A DNA stretch of 64,000 nucleotides from Bacteroidales bacterium (GTDB lineage Bacteria; Bacteroidota; Bacteroidia; Bacteroidales; VadinHA17): the NCBI GenBank assembly GCA_016715075.1, contig JADKBK010000022.1, forward strand, positions 1 to 64,000. Direction: 5' to 3'. Position 1 is the first letter of the stretch. Each line of letters starts with the position of its first letter. Of the stretch, positions 37,704-47,378 are shown piece by piece. The position numbers and the translations under genes are program-made. The notes below the pieces were generated by a model. It did not search any database. It was not told where the DNA came from and saw nothing but the letters and a program-made list of their open reading frames with translations.

Positions 37704-38769
37704 ATTGGACAATAAGGATTTTGAGGTCAGCGAAGGAACATCTGTGCTGAATGCCGCCAGGGAGGCAGGTTTTACTATACCCACACTATGTTATAAAGAC
37801 GGCTTGCCTCATTATACCTCTTGTATGGTCTGTATGGTAAGGGATAATAAGACCAAAGGCTTTTTTGCATCATGTTCAGTAAATGTACAGGAAGGGATGG
37901 ATCTGGACCTGTCCTCTGAAGAGGTGATTTTCATCAGAAGGAAATCACTTGAACTTCTGCTTTCAGAGCATCGTGCTGAGTGCGAAGCGCCATGCAGAAT
38001 CGTTTGTCCTGCCGGATACAATATCCCGCTTTTTAACAGATACCTGTCAGCGAAAGATTATGAGAAAGCGGTCAGCCTGACACTTTCCGAAGTGATCTCT
38101 GGTGATATTGCGTGTAGTAAATGTGCCGGTTACTGTGAAAATGCCTGCCGCAGAAAAAAAATAGATATCCCAGTTTCGATCCGGAATATGAAATTGTTCA
38201 TATACAGGAGTTCTGTCACCACAGAAACTGACTCCTCTGAAGATGAAGTCAGCAGCGGTATCAAAGCGGGCAGAAAAAGCCTGAGATTATCAAAAAGATT
38301 CAACTCACTAATCGGTAAAATGGAGCCTTCTGAACAGCTTGAATGGCTTAAAGAGTGCGAAGAACAAATTGATCGTTTCAGGGAGATATCCCGGCCTGAT
38401 GACGCCTTCAGTGAGGCTGGCAGCTGTATGCATTGCGACTGCAGGGCAGCAGATGACTGCCGCTTACGTGACCTTGCAGATGAATTTTCAATAAAGAACC
38501 CGAGTGGTAAACTTGTTTATGCCCCGATTGTTAAAAAGATAAATTATAACACAGGACTGCTTTTTGAAAATGCAAAATGCATAAAATGCGGATTATGCGT
38601 AAGGTTATGTGAAAAATCACAGGAAGAACCTGCTCTCTGTTTTATTAACAGGGGATTTGTCAGTATAATTTCAGAACCTCTTACTGAAGAATTTGGAAAT
38701 ATTCTGCAGACAAAGAGCAATGAGGTTATTGAAATCTGTCCTACGGGTGCACTGAGTAAGCTTAAGTAA
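37684..38769 (+). CDS. NuoG/HndD-like N-terminal iron-sulfur protein without catalytic domain
   Basis: 361 aa, overlapping the diaphorase gene by 20 bp. A plant-type [2Fe-2S] domain (about 1-80, PTLCYKDGLPHYTSCMVCMV) is followed by a GltD/DPYD-type [4Fe-4S] region (CEAPCRIVCPAGYNIPLFN, ACSKCAGYCENACRRKKID). A helical linker and two Cys sets follow (CMHCDCRAADDC, CIKCGLCVRLC), with ICPTGAL at the end. There is no H-cluster, molybdopterin or flavin domain, so it is a pure electron carrier between the diaphorase and other partners. Confidence 0.82.
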   Translation: MSMVRIKLDNKDFEVSEGTSVLNAAREAGFTIPTLCYKDGLPHYTSCMVCMVRDNKTKGFFASCSVNVQEGMDLDLSSEEVIFIRRKSLELLLSEHRAECEAPCRIVCPAGYNIPLFNRYLSAKDYEKAVSLTLSEVISGDIACSKCAGYCENACRRKKIDIPVSIRNMKLFIYRSSVTTETDSSEDEVSSGIKAGRKSLRLSKRFNSLIGKMEPSEQLEWLKECEEQIDRFREISRPDDAFSEAGSCMHCDCRAADDCRLRDLADEFSIKNPSGKLVYAPIVKKINYNTGLLFENAKCIKCGLCVRLCEKSQEEPALCFINRGFVSIISEPLTEEFGNILQTKSNEVIEICPTGALSKLK

Positions 38770-38779
38770 AGTACTATAA

Positions 38780-39904
38780 ATGAGATATCCGGTATTAATT
38801 ATTTTCTTTTTTATCATCATTTGCGACATTTCCGGGCAGAGTGGAGAAAATGAATGGCCATTATTCAGGGGAAAGCCGGATCTGGCAGGGAAATCAGTAT
38901 CAGAGCTTCCTGTATCTCCCACACTGCTCTGGACAATCTCGACAGGGGCACGTACTAAGTCATCTCCAGTTGTCAGTAATGAAACGATCTATTTCGGAAA
39001 TGAAAAGGGAACCCTGTTTGCAGCCACCACTGACGGGAAAATAAAATGGAAATATGAGGGAGGCAGTCCCATCGATGCAGCCCCTATGGTTTTCGGCAGA
39101 AAAGTTATTTTCGGAACCAACAGTGGCATCCTTAAGGCGATCGACATCTCTTCGGGCAAGTTATTATGGGAATATGGAACTGACAATCAGATTGCCGGTT
39201 CCGCAAATGTCTGGACCAGCGGGAATAAGTCAGGGATAATTGTAGGAAGCTATGATTATTATCTTCATTGTGTTGATCCTGAAACAGGCAAACTTCTCTG
39301 GAAAGTTGAGACTGAGAATTATGTAAACGGCACTCCGTCAATAGCTAATGGGAAGATAGTATTCGGAGGATGTGATGGTATAATGAGGATCGTCGAACCC
39401 CTCACCGGCCGTGAAACAGATACTATTGAAATAGGGGTTTATATTGCCGCTTCTCCTGCCATTGCATCAGGAATGGCATACTTCGGGGATTATAACGGCA
39501 CAAAATATTGTCTTAACCTCAATTCAGGAAAGATAGTCTGGAAAGTCGCAGCCAAAGAGGAATCCGCTGCGGTACTTGGCATACCTGCCATAGGAGTATC
39601 ATCAGTGGTTCTGGGAAGCGAGGATAAATACATATACTGTTTCAATCCCAGGGATGGGAAATTAAAATGGAAATACAGAACCAACGGGCGAATAGCCAGT
39701 TCAGCTGTTATTACTGACACGAAAGTTCTGGCAACCGGAATGGATGGTTATGTTTATATAATCGGACTCGCGGACGGAAAGAAGATCTGGAACTTCAATA
39801 CAGGAACTCCTGTAAGCAGCTCACCGGCAGTGGTAAAGGATAGATTCTATGTACTGACGGAGGATGGAAGGTTGATGGCTTTCGGGGATAAGAAGAAGCA
39901 GTGA
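38780..39904 (+). CDS. PQQ-like beta-propeller protein, periplasmic
   Basis: 374 aa with a signal peptide ending near ISGQ (about residue 18). It starts EWPLFRGKPDLAGKSVSEL, then regular blades of about 40 residues: GKIKWKYEG, GKLLWEYGT, GKLLWKVET, GKIVWKVAA, GKLKWKYRT, GKKIWNFNT. The blades are more regular than in the other four propellers and closest to BamB-like proteins. It lies 10 nt after the iron-sulfur protein and 37 nt before the glycosyltransferase. Confidence 0.87.
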   Translation: MRYPVLIIFFFIIICDISGQSGENEWPLFRGKPDLAGKSVSELPVSPTLLWTISTGARTKSSPVVSNETIYFGNEKGTLFAATTDGKIKWKYEGGSPIDAAPMVFGRKVIFGTNSGILKAIDISSGKLLWEYGTDNQIAGSANVWTSGNKSGIIVGSYDYYLHCVDPETGKLLWKVETENYVNGTPSIANGKIVFGGCDGIMRIVEPLTGRETDTIEIGVYIAASPAIASGMAYFGDYNGTKYCLNLNSGKIVWKVAAKEESAAVLGIPAIGVSSVVLGSEDKYIYCFNPRDGKLKWKYRTNGRIASSAVITDTKVLATGMDGYVYIIGLADGKKIWNFNTGTPVSSSPAVVKDRFYVLTEDGRLMAFGDKKKQ

Positions 39905-39941
39905 CAAAGAGATCATATAAAGTTAAACAGAGACGAAAAAT

Positions 39942-41240
39942 ATGAAGATTGTTTATCTTATTACAGGCTCAGGAGGATCATTCTATTGCGGGAATTGTTA
40001 CCGTGATATGATCTATCTAAGGGCAATAAGAAATGTTCCTGGCATAAGCGCTTCTGCAATACCTCTTTATCTTCCTCCGGATGATACAAATGCAGAGAGC
40101 GGACTCGAAAGGAGTGTTTTCTTCGGCGCTATCTCAATGTATCTCAGGGAAAAAGTTCCCTTTCTCAGAAACATGCCTGCATTCTTTGATAAAATCCTTG
40201 ATTCAGCCCCAATGCTGAAGATGGCAGCAAAGAGATCCGGAACAACCAATACCGAAGGTCTCGAGGATATGACTCTCAGCATGATAAAGGGAGAAAAGGC
40301 CTTCCCTGAAAAGGAGTTGAAGAGGCTGGTAAAATACCTGACAGAGAATGGAAAACCGGATGTAATCCATCTCTCAAATGCCCTGATCATTGGTCTTGCC
40401 AGGCAGCTAAAGAGATATATGGATGTCAAAATCGTCTGCTCCCTGCTCAATGAGGATGACTGGATCGAAGAGATGGCTGAGCCTTACAGGTCTGATGCGT
40501 GGCGACTTATAGCTGAAGAGGCTGCCAATGTAGATAGCTTTATTACTCCAAGCAACTATTATTGGGAGTTATTTGTCACAAAGACAGGTTATTCAGGAAA
40601 AAACGTTCACATTGTTCCGCTTGCAATAGACACCAGGAATCTCAATATCCTTCCCAAAAAGGATAATTATCCCGCAATTGGTTATTTCAGCCGTATAAAT
40701 TCACAGAATGGCTTTGATAAACTTGTCGATTCGTTTATCCAACTTAAAACCAGCAACAGACTTCCTGGTCTTACTTTACATGTTTCAGGCGGTTTTACGG
40801 GAAGTGATAAGGCATTCATAGCGGAACAGATAAAAAAGATTAAATCGCATGACCTGAAAAGCTTTATCAGAATTTATCCCGAATTTCAGGGAGACAGTAA
40901 GGAGGAGTTTTTCAGCAGTATAGATATTATGAGTGTCCCTGTAAGGAAGCACGATGGCTACGGTCTGTATATTCTCGAAGCAAATGCATCAGGAGTGCCT
41001 GTGGTTCAACCAGAAACAGGAGCATTCCCTGAGATTATAGAAAAGACTAAAGGAGGAATAACTTATTCGCCTGATACGATAGAAAGCCTCTCCGATGCTC
41101 TTGTGAAATTTTTAGAAAACAAAGAACTGCGAGCCAGTCTGGGCGAGCTGGGGAAAGAAAATGTTCTTAAAAAGCTTTCTCTCACCCAAATGTCGGATGG
41201 ACTGGCAGTTGTCTATAATGAAACCATGAAAAACAATTAA
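39942..41240 (+). CDS. GT-B fold glycosyltransferase
   Basis: 432 aa, cytoplasmic. The N-terminal domain begins KIVYLITGSGGSFYCGNCYR, a Gly-rich loop with two cysteines that I have not seen named. The C-terminal domain shows family 4-type motifs (IVPLAIDTRNLNILPKKDN, GYFSRINSQNGFDKLVDSF, then YGLYILEANASGVPVVQP and a trailing ExG pattern at TGAFPEI). Probable sugar transfer to a lipid, protein or glycan; donor and acceptor unknown. It is 10 nt upstream of the ABC ATPase. Confidence 0.82.
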   Translation: MKIVYLITGSGGSFYCGNCYRDMIYLRAIRNVPGISASAIPLYLPPDDTNAESGLERSVFFGAISMYLREKVPFLRNMPAFFDKILDSAPMLKMAAKRSGTTNTEGLEDMTLSMIKGEKAFPEKELKRLVKYLTENGKPDVIHLSNALIIGLARQLKRYMDVKIVCSLLNEDDWIEEMAEPYRSDAWRLIAEEAANVDSFITPSNYYWELFVTKTGYSGKNVHIVPLAIDTRNLNILPKKDNYPAIGYFSRINSQNGFDKLVDSFIQLKTSNRLPGLTLHVSGGFTGSDKAFIAEQIKKIKSHDLKSFIRIYPEFQGDSKEEFFSSIDIMSVPVRKHDGYGLYILEANASGVPVVQPETGAFPEIIEKTKGGITYSPDTIESLSDALVKFLENKELRASLGELGKENVLKKLSLTQMSDGLAVVYNETMKNN

Positions 41241-41250
41241 TTCAGGGATA

Positions 41251-41913
41251 ATGCTTTCTTTAAGGAATATATCCAAATCATTTATTCAGAGGGGATTGGT
41301 GCTTGATAATCTCTCTCTTGATGTCTCTGCCGGTGATACCCTTGCAATCATGGGGCCTTCCGGATCTGGAAAAACGACACTGATGAATATTATCGGGCTG
41401 CTTGAAAAGCCTGACAGCGGGATGATAACCTTTTTGGGAAACGACATCAGGAATTACAATGATGATGAATCGGCCTTATACAGAAGCAGCAATATAGGAT
41501 TTGTATTCCAGGATCACCTGCTCCTTCCCCATCTCACCGTCAGGGAAAACATATTACTGCCGATCCTTGCATTAAAACAGAGTCGTGCTGAAGCTCAAAT
41601 GAAAGAGGAAGAGGCGTTTACTCTGATGAGAAAGACAGGCATCTCAGAGCTTTCAGCCAAATATCCGGGCACCATTTCCGGCGGGGAGGCTCAGCGCGCA
41701 GCCCTCGTAAGGGCGCTGGTCAATAAGCCCTCCATTCTGCTTGCCGACGAGCCAACAGGGTCGCTTGACGCTGATAATGCTGAAATAATGGGGGAACTCC
41801 TGTCTGAGATGAACAGCGAACTTGGAATTACACTTATTCTTGCCACCCACTCAGACAAACTCGCAGGGAAAATGGCCAGAACAATGATCCTTGGTCATGG
41901 TAAATTAATCTGA
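41251..41913 (+). CDS. ABC transporter ATPase, MacB/LolD type
   Basis: 220 aa. Walker A is GPSGSGKTT (about 34-42), Q-loop FVFQDHLLLPHLTV, signature ISGGEAQRAALVRAL, Walker B ILLADEPTGSLD and H-loop ATHS. The signature has GGEAQR in place of the usual GGQQQR. It is of LolD/MacB type and pairs with the large permease that follows. Confidence 0.93.
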   Translation: MLSLRNISKSFIQRGLVLDNLSLDVSAGDTLAIMGPSGSGKTTLMNIIGLLEKPDSGMITFLGNDIRNYNDDESALYRSSNIGFVFQDHLLLPHLTVRENILLPILALKQSRAEAQMKEEEAFTLMRKTGISELSAKYPGTISGGEAQRAALVRALVNKPSILLADEPTGSLDADNAEIMGELLSEMNSELGITLILATHSDKLAGKMARTMILGHGKLI

Positions 41914-41937
41914 ATAATCTGACTCACAAGAATCCTT

Positions 41938-44900
41938 ATGATACCAGGCTTAGCAGGCATAGTAATTAAGTCAGTCAGGTTTTATAAAAGGCCTGTATTA
42001 TATCAGGTACTTATTGTTGCCCTTTTGTCGGCTGTCATTACAGGATCTCTCCTCACAGGCTGGTCAGTAAGGGCAAGCCTGAAAAAGACGGCAGCCGAAC
42101 ATCACGGAAATGCAGCCATACTGATAACTTCTGGCACAAGGACCTTTGATCTGGCTCTCGCTGAGAGGTTAAGGGATAGTGCGAAGCTAAACAGTACCGG
42201 AGTGCTTGAGATAAATGGTTTTTGCCAGAATCTGAGTACCCAGAAAGGTGTTTATAACACACATATCTTTGCGGTTTCACCCGGATTTTTCAGATTCCAG
42301 GGTTGCGATACAGTCAGGATTAATTCCGGAGAGGTCGCTGTCAATGAAAAAATTGCAAACTCTTTAGGACTTAAAAAGGGAGATGATCTGATAATCAGGT
42401 TTAACGAAACAGGCGATATACCTGCTGATGCACCTTTTGCACCTGCAAAGGAGGAAGGCCGGTCGGTAGTGATGAAAGTAGGAATAGTACTTGGACCGGC
42501 AGCTTCTGGTAACTTCTCACTTGAGATAAGCCAGGCTGTTCCCGAGAATATTTTTATTAATCTTCAGGATATTATTAAGGATCAGACCAGTCCAGTTAAG
42601 ATAAACAGGTTGCTTGTTGCAAATAATAACAGTCTTACAGCAGAAGCAGTTTATGATATATTAAAGAAAGCGATGCAGCCTTCAGATCTGGGCTTAAGAT
42701 TAATTCCGCTTAGAAAAACCGGCGGATATGAACTAAGATCCGACAGGACTTTTATAGAAAGCTCTCTCATCGGTGAAATTCATGATCAGATTCCGGCTTC
42801 GGCTCCTCTTATCACCTATCTCGGGAACAGGTTTTCCTGCAGAACAGCTTCTGCTCCCTATTCATTTATCTCTGCCCTGCCGGAATCGCTCTATCCTGAA
42901 ATTCCTGAAGGCAACGATATGATCATTAACCGCTGGCTTGCAGAAGATCTTGCAATTAACAAGGGAGACACTATTGAAATGGCATGGTATGCCCCGGATT
43001 CGCTGAGCAGGCTTATTGAGAAAAAGGAGAACTTCTGTGTGAAACGAATTGTTGATATGGAAGGGATCTGGGCAGATTCACTTTTAATGCCTGACTTTCC
43101 CGGAATATCAGGGAGTGAATCCTGTTCTGAATGGGATGCTGGTGTACCAGTCAAGCTTAAGGAAATCCGTCAGAAAGATGAGGCGTACTGGAATAAATTC
43201 AAAGGAACGCCAAAAGCATTTATAAGTTATGACAAAGGGACCGGGTTGTGGGGGAATAATTTCGGACCGGCAACAGCAATCCGTTTTCCGGAAGATATCG
43301 GTGGGGCAGAAATCTTAGAACGGCTCTCAGGAAATCTTGATCCTGCAAAAAACGGTCTCAGAATTATCGATTTGTTCAATGATTCACAAACCGCCGCCAG
43401 CGAGAGTGTAGATTTCAGCACACTTTTCCTGAGCCTTGGATTCTTTCTTATTCTTGCTGCAGTTGTTCTGTTATCATTTGCCGTTACTACCTACCTCGAG
43501 TCAAAGCATAGTCAGATAAGAACATATTTTGCACTCGGCTTCAGAACCAGATGGATCGGCCAGCTGCTTATGGCTGAATCCGGTTCGATCTCTCTGATGG
43601 GATGCTTTATCGGATCATTTGCCGGAATACTCACAAGTATGCTGATTATCAGGCTTCTTAATACGGTCTGGCAGGGTGCCGTGCAAACAAATACGCTCAG
43701 CGCTTTTTTCAGCCTTACTCCTGTTTTTACCGGCTTTCTGATATCTGCTGTTTTGACAGGAGTTTTTCTTGTTCTCAAAATCAGGCTGCACCTTAAGAAG
43801 CTAAACCGCGGGAAGAAAACATTTCATTCCCCTCCATCCAGGTTTTGGAATCTGATATTTCTTGTTTTTTCCTTAATGGTTTCATTGGCTTTCTTTATCC
43901 TCTCAGTCATCAACAGAGACAAGGAGATCCTGCTATGCTTTGTTTCAGGATCAATCCTGCTTGTATTTATGATCCTGCTGTGGAGATACTATCTGATAAG
44001 GCCCGGGAACCTGTTATCACCCGGAACAGGTATTACCGGAATGTTATCCAAGCTCTATTATTCCTATTATCCTTCTCATGCTGTCGTTCCAGTTCTTTTC
44101 ATAGCTGCCGGCATTTTTGCAGTTTTTATTACCGGTGCCAACAGAATGAGTTTCAACGGCAGCCAGCTAAAACCATCCGGCGGTACAGGCGGCTTCCTGC
44201 TCTGGTGTGATAATACCATACCTGTCAGAAGTGATCTGGCAACTACCACAGGAAGAGCTGCATATGCCCTTGATGATGCAGAATTATCAGAGATGAGGGT
44301 AGTACAGATTAAAAGATTTGCGGGAGATGATGCAAGCTGCCTGAATCTCAATCATGTAAAAGCTCCTCCTGTGCTAGGCGCCGATCCTTCTGAATTTATC
44401 TCAAGGGGCTCATTTTCTTTTGCCTCGGCAGTTAAAAGAGACGGAGTCACCAATCCATGGGAGTTTTTGTCAATTCCCGCATCTGAAAATACTATTTATG
44501 GTATTGCTGACCAGACAGTACTTGAATGGGGTCTGAAGATCAAACCTGGTGATACACTCATCATCCGGTCCGAAAATGGTCAGAGGTTGAATATAATTAT
44601 TGCTGCCGGACTGAAATCTTCTGTTTTCCAGGGTTATATTCTTATTGGTCTGGAAAATTTCAAAAGATATTTTCCTTCGGTTCCCGGAACTTCGGTTTTT
44701 CTTGTTGATGGGGATAAAAATCTTACAGATCTCTATCGTAACACACTGAATGAAAGGTTTGAGAATAACGGGCTCAGAGCTGAAACAACTAATGATCGTC
44801 TTGCAGCTTTCAATGAGGTCACCAACACTTATCTTTCTGTATTCGGAGTCTTTGGTGCACTGGGAATGGTAACAGGGATTGCCGGGCTTGGTTTTGTGCT

Positions 44901-45203
44901 TCTGCGGAATTACAATTACAGGAAGAGGGAATTTGGCCTTATGCTGGCAACCGGATTTCCGATAAAGAGGATCAGAAGGCTAGTCTTTTCAGAGCAGCTG
45001 ATAATTCTTTCAGCCGGAATCATTTCCGGAGTTTTACCAGCTGTAATATCAACTCTGCCTTCATTGAAAAGCAGTGCCGATATACCCTGGCTCTACCTCG
45101 TTCTGATGGTTATTGTAATTTTTGTACAGGAATTTTAGCGCTGCTGTTTTCACTGAAGGCCGTATCGGGCAATTCACTGACTGCCAGCCTCAGGAAAGAG
45201 TGA
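41938..45203 (+). CDS. ABC transporter permease, FtsX/MacB type (frameshifted at the C-terminus)
   Basis: About 1088 aa. Helix 1 lies at about 20-43, followed by a long extracytoplasmic region (about 45-490). Paired FtsX-type helices come at 500-620 (LGFFLILAAVVLLSFAVTTYLES, then YFALGFRTRWIGQLLMAESG). There is a second block of helices near 635-700, another periplasmic region, and C-terminal helices with FGLMLATGFPIKRIRRLVFS. The frame breaks at 45126; one restored A replaces VQEF-stop with VTGILALLFSLKAVSGNSL and ends at 45203. Probably exports or extracts a lipid, lipoprotein or glycan with the ATPase at 41251. It ends the 19-kb cluster. Confidence 0.87.
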
Positions 45204-45212
45204 ATTCATATG

Positions 45213-45890
45213 CTAAAATTTAAACGTATAGCCTAATGAAATTATATGCATTATTGACAGGTGAGGAACGTTGTCTCTCTGGTAGATATATTCCGCATCG
45301 ATTGCATGCTTTTTCGATAATTTAAATTCAAGCCCGACAGAGGTTCTGCTTTTATCTACAAAACGTCCCTCATTCCTGAATAAAGGTGTGAACGTTTCAA
45401 AGCTAAGATATGGATTAACAGGAAAGTCCGGAATCTTATAAACACCCTTCAATCTTATTCTGCCATCATATTCAACTTTATCATCACCCGGATCTTCAAT
45501 ATATGTTCTTGCCAGAATCTGGAATCTGACGCGGGCAGAAAAAACAAAATTACCTGCCGGAAGCGTCCCCTTAATATCTGTAAACCATTTGTTACGGACA
45601 TGATATAGATAATCATCTTCAACATAATTACCTATTCTGTAGGAGGCAGCAAACCCAAGATATTTATTAAGGCTATATGAAGCACCGAGTTCAAAAAAGA
45701 GCTGATCAATTTTTGATGCATTATCAAAAGTCCTTACCATGAATGCTCCGCTGATGTCAAATTTCTTGGAAAAAGACTTTTCAGCATTTACCTCATACCA
45801 GGCTCCAAAATCACTTTCCTGACTGTATACCAGCCTGCTGAGCAGGATGAATATAAAGAAAATAAAAAACCTTCTAATCATCATCATCAT
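45213..45890 (-). CDS. DUF2490 outer-membrane beta-barrel protein
   Basis: 225 aa. The signal peptide (MMMMIRRFFIFFIFILLSR, cut near VYSQ) precedes an alternating amphipathic pattern ending in GYTFKF, the C-terminal Phe typical of barrel proteins. SDFGAWYEVNAEKSF and HAIDAEYIYQRDN are DUF2490 features. It overlaps the DUF4956 gene by 17 bp and is the last gene of the operon that starts at 47894. Confidence 0.82.
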   Translation of the reverse strand: MMMMIRRFFIFFIFILLSRLVYSQESDFGAWYEVNAEKSFSKKFDISGAFMVRTFDNASKIDQLFFELGASYSLNKYLGFAASYRIGNYVEDDYLYHVRNKWFTDIKGTLPAGNFVFSARVRFQILARTYIEDPGDDKVEYDGRIRLKGVYKIPDFPVNPYLSFETFTPLFRNEGRFVDKSRTSVGLEFKLSKKHAIDAEYIYQRDNVPHLSIMHIISLGYTFKF

Positions 45891-46565
45891 CTATCTTATG
45901 ACCCACCTGGTGAGAAATGCTGTCCATCTTATCGGAAATCTCAAAAAATATTGTAATATGACAGATATCTTTCAGAAAGTCCACCTCTCCTATTTCAATA
46001 CGGCTTATTTTGCTGATCCCTGTTCTGTTCTGAAGATCCTCAATCAGTTCTTTGTGATTTTCGGGTTTAATAAGATTGATTTTTTCGTATATTATACTTT
46101 TCGAGGATTCATGTCTCAGCAGCCACTTTTTTTCCAGGCCCCATGTTATCAGGATAATCATGAGGTTTGTGAAAATAATTTCGCTGATACTTGCGGTGTT
46201 GGCAAGTGCATTTATCACCGAGATTCCTATAATCAGAAACAGATAAGTCATCTCTTTGATAGGTATTGCATGAGTTCTGTACCTGATGATCCCGAAGATT
46301 GCAAACAAACCCAGCGCAAAACCGATTTGCAGCATTACATTCTCGAGGAGAAAGCACAACAGGAAAACTATGCTGGAAATAAGAATGTACGTAAAGAGAA
46401 AATCTTTTCTCTGGTAGATGCAAAGTAAAACCACCTGACAAGAATCAGTATTACCATCAGGTTCAGAGCAAAACGACCTATCAACTCCAGCAGATTTGAC
46501 CAATCGATTAATTCAATGCCGGACAGGGTTGATTTATCCGGTGACATCAGATCCGTAATATTCAT
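45874..46565 (-). CDS. DUF4956 membrane protein (frameshifted)
   Basis: About 230 aa once one base is restored in the tttt run at 46405-46408 (giving EKDFLFTYILISSIV). The amino part NITDLMSPDKSTLSGIEL is followed by four or so membrane helices. FALGLFAIFGIIRYRTHAIP, IKEMTYLFLIIGISVINALA and the C-terminal soluble domain are family features. The end is IDDDDD. In Bacteroidota and other phyla DUF4956 genes commonly sit next to VTC-domain and CotH genes, as here. Confidence 0.87.
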
Positions 46566-47322
46566 TTTCTAATTTGTTAAGTAATAATAGCTTAGGTTTG
46601 AGCATATTTTTTTTAAGGGAATCATTCAGAAGTGCACTTCCAATACAGTATTTGCTGAACCCTGAAGGATAGATATTCAGCTGCTTTATCAGATCTTTAA
46701 AAGGTGAAGAATCTGAAAATGCCTCTTTCTTGAGTTCTGCTACTGCAAGATATGGCATTGAAATAATTTTCTGGTTTTCAGTTCCGGAAAAAGAGATATT
46801 GAAGTCAATAGTTATTCTTTCTTTAAGTATATATCCTGCAAGAGTGATGCGTGAAAATTTATTTATGATAGCAGGCTTTATCAGGGATGAGCTTACTTGG
46901 AGATAATCCTCTATAAAACCAGCAGCCCTGGAATCAAATGCTCCGGGTACCTGATTATATTCTATCCGCCATTTACTGGTCCTTCTTTTATTGGACTTTT
47001 TCTTGATCTCAAGAAATGATTCGTTTGTAGTCTCATATTTTCGATACCGTATCTTATACCTTGAATATTCTCCCCTGACATGCTGGTTATAAAAGAGTGA
47101 GTCTGAAGTGTCAAGATAAGTAGTAGAATACGGAAGTGCCCTCCTGTTGTTGATTTCGAGTACAAAATAATGCTTACCAAGCAGATTTATAAGATCAGTA
47201 AGTTTTCTGGTTGAAAATACATACTTAATTTCAACCCTGTTCATAAGCTTAACACGGCTGAAATTATCCAGACTTGCAGGATCTAATTTACCTAATTCGC
47301 TTTCTATATCGTCAATCAGCAT
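46534..47322 (-). CDS. VTC-domain protein (polyphosphate polymerase-like)
   Basis: 262 aa. The triphosphate-tunnel fold of VTC4-like polymerases is indicated by NRVEIKYVFSTR, SRYKIRYRKYE, FLEIKKKSNKRRTSKWRI and LAVAELKKEAFSD, with the alternating Arg/Lys/Glu residues that line the tunnel. It probably makes polyphosphate or handles another polyphosphorylated ligand at the membrane with DUF4956. It overlaps DUF4956 by 32 bp and lies 56 bp downstream of the lamin-tail lipoprotein gene. Confidence 0.88.
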   Translation of the reverse strand: MLIDDIESELGKLDPASLDNFSRVKLMNRVEIKYVFSTRKLTDLINLLGKHYFVLEINNRRALPYSTTYLDTSDSLFYNQHVRGEYSRYKIRYRKYETTNESFLEIKKKSNKRRTSKWRIEYNQVPGAFDSRAAGFIEDYLQVSSSLIKPAIINKFSRITLAGYILKERITIDFNISFSGTENQKIISMPYLAVAELKKEAFSDSSPFKDLIKQLNIYPSGFSKYCIGSALLNDSLKKNMLKPKLLLLNKLENEYYGSDVTG

Positions 47323-47378
47323 AGTTGCTTTACTATTTCCGGGGTTAAAACCACTTAATAAGTTTCAGAATATGACAG

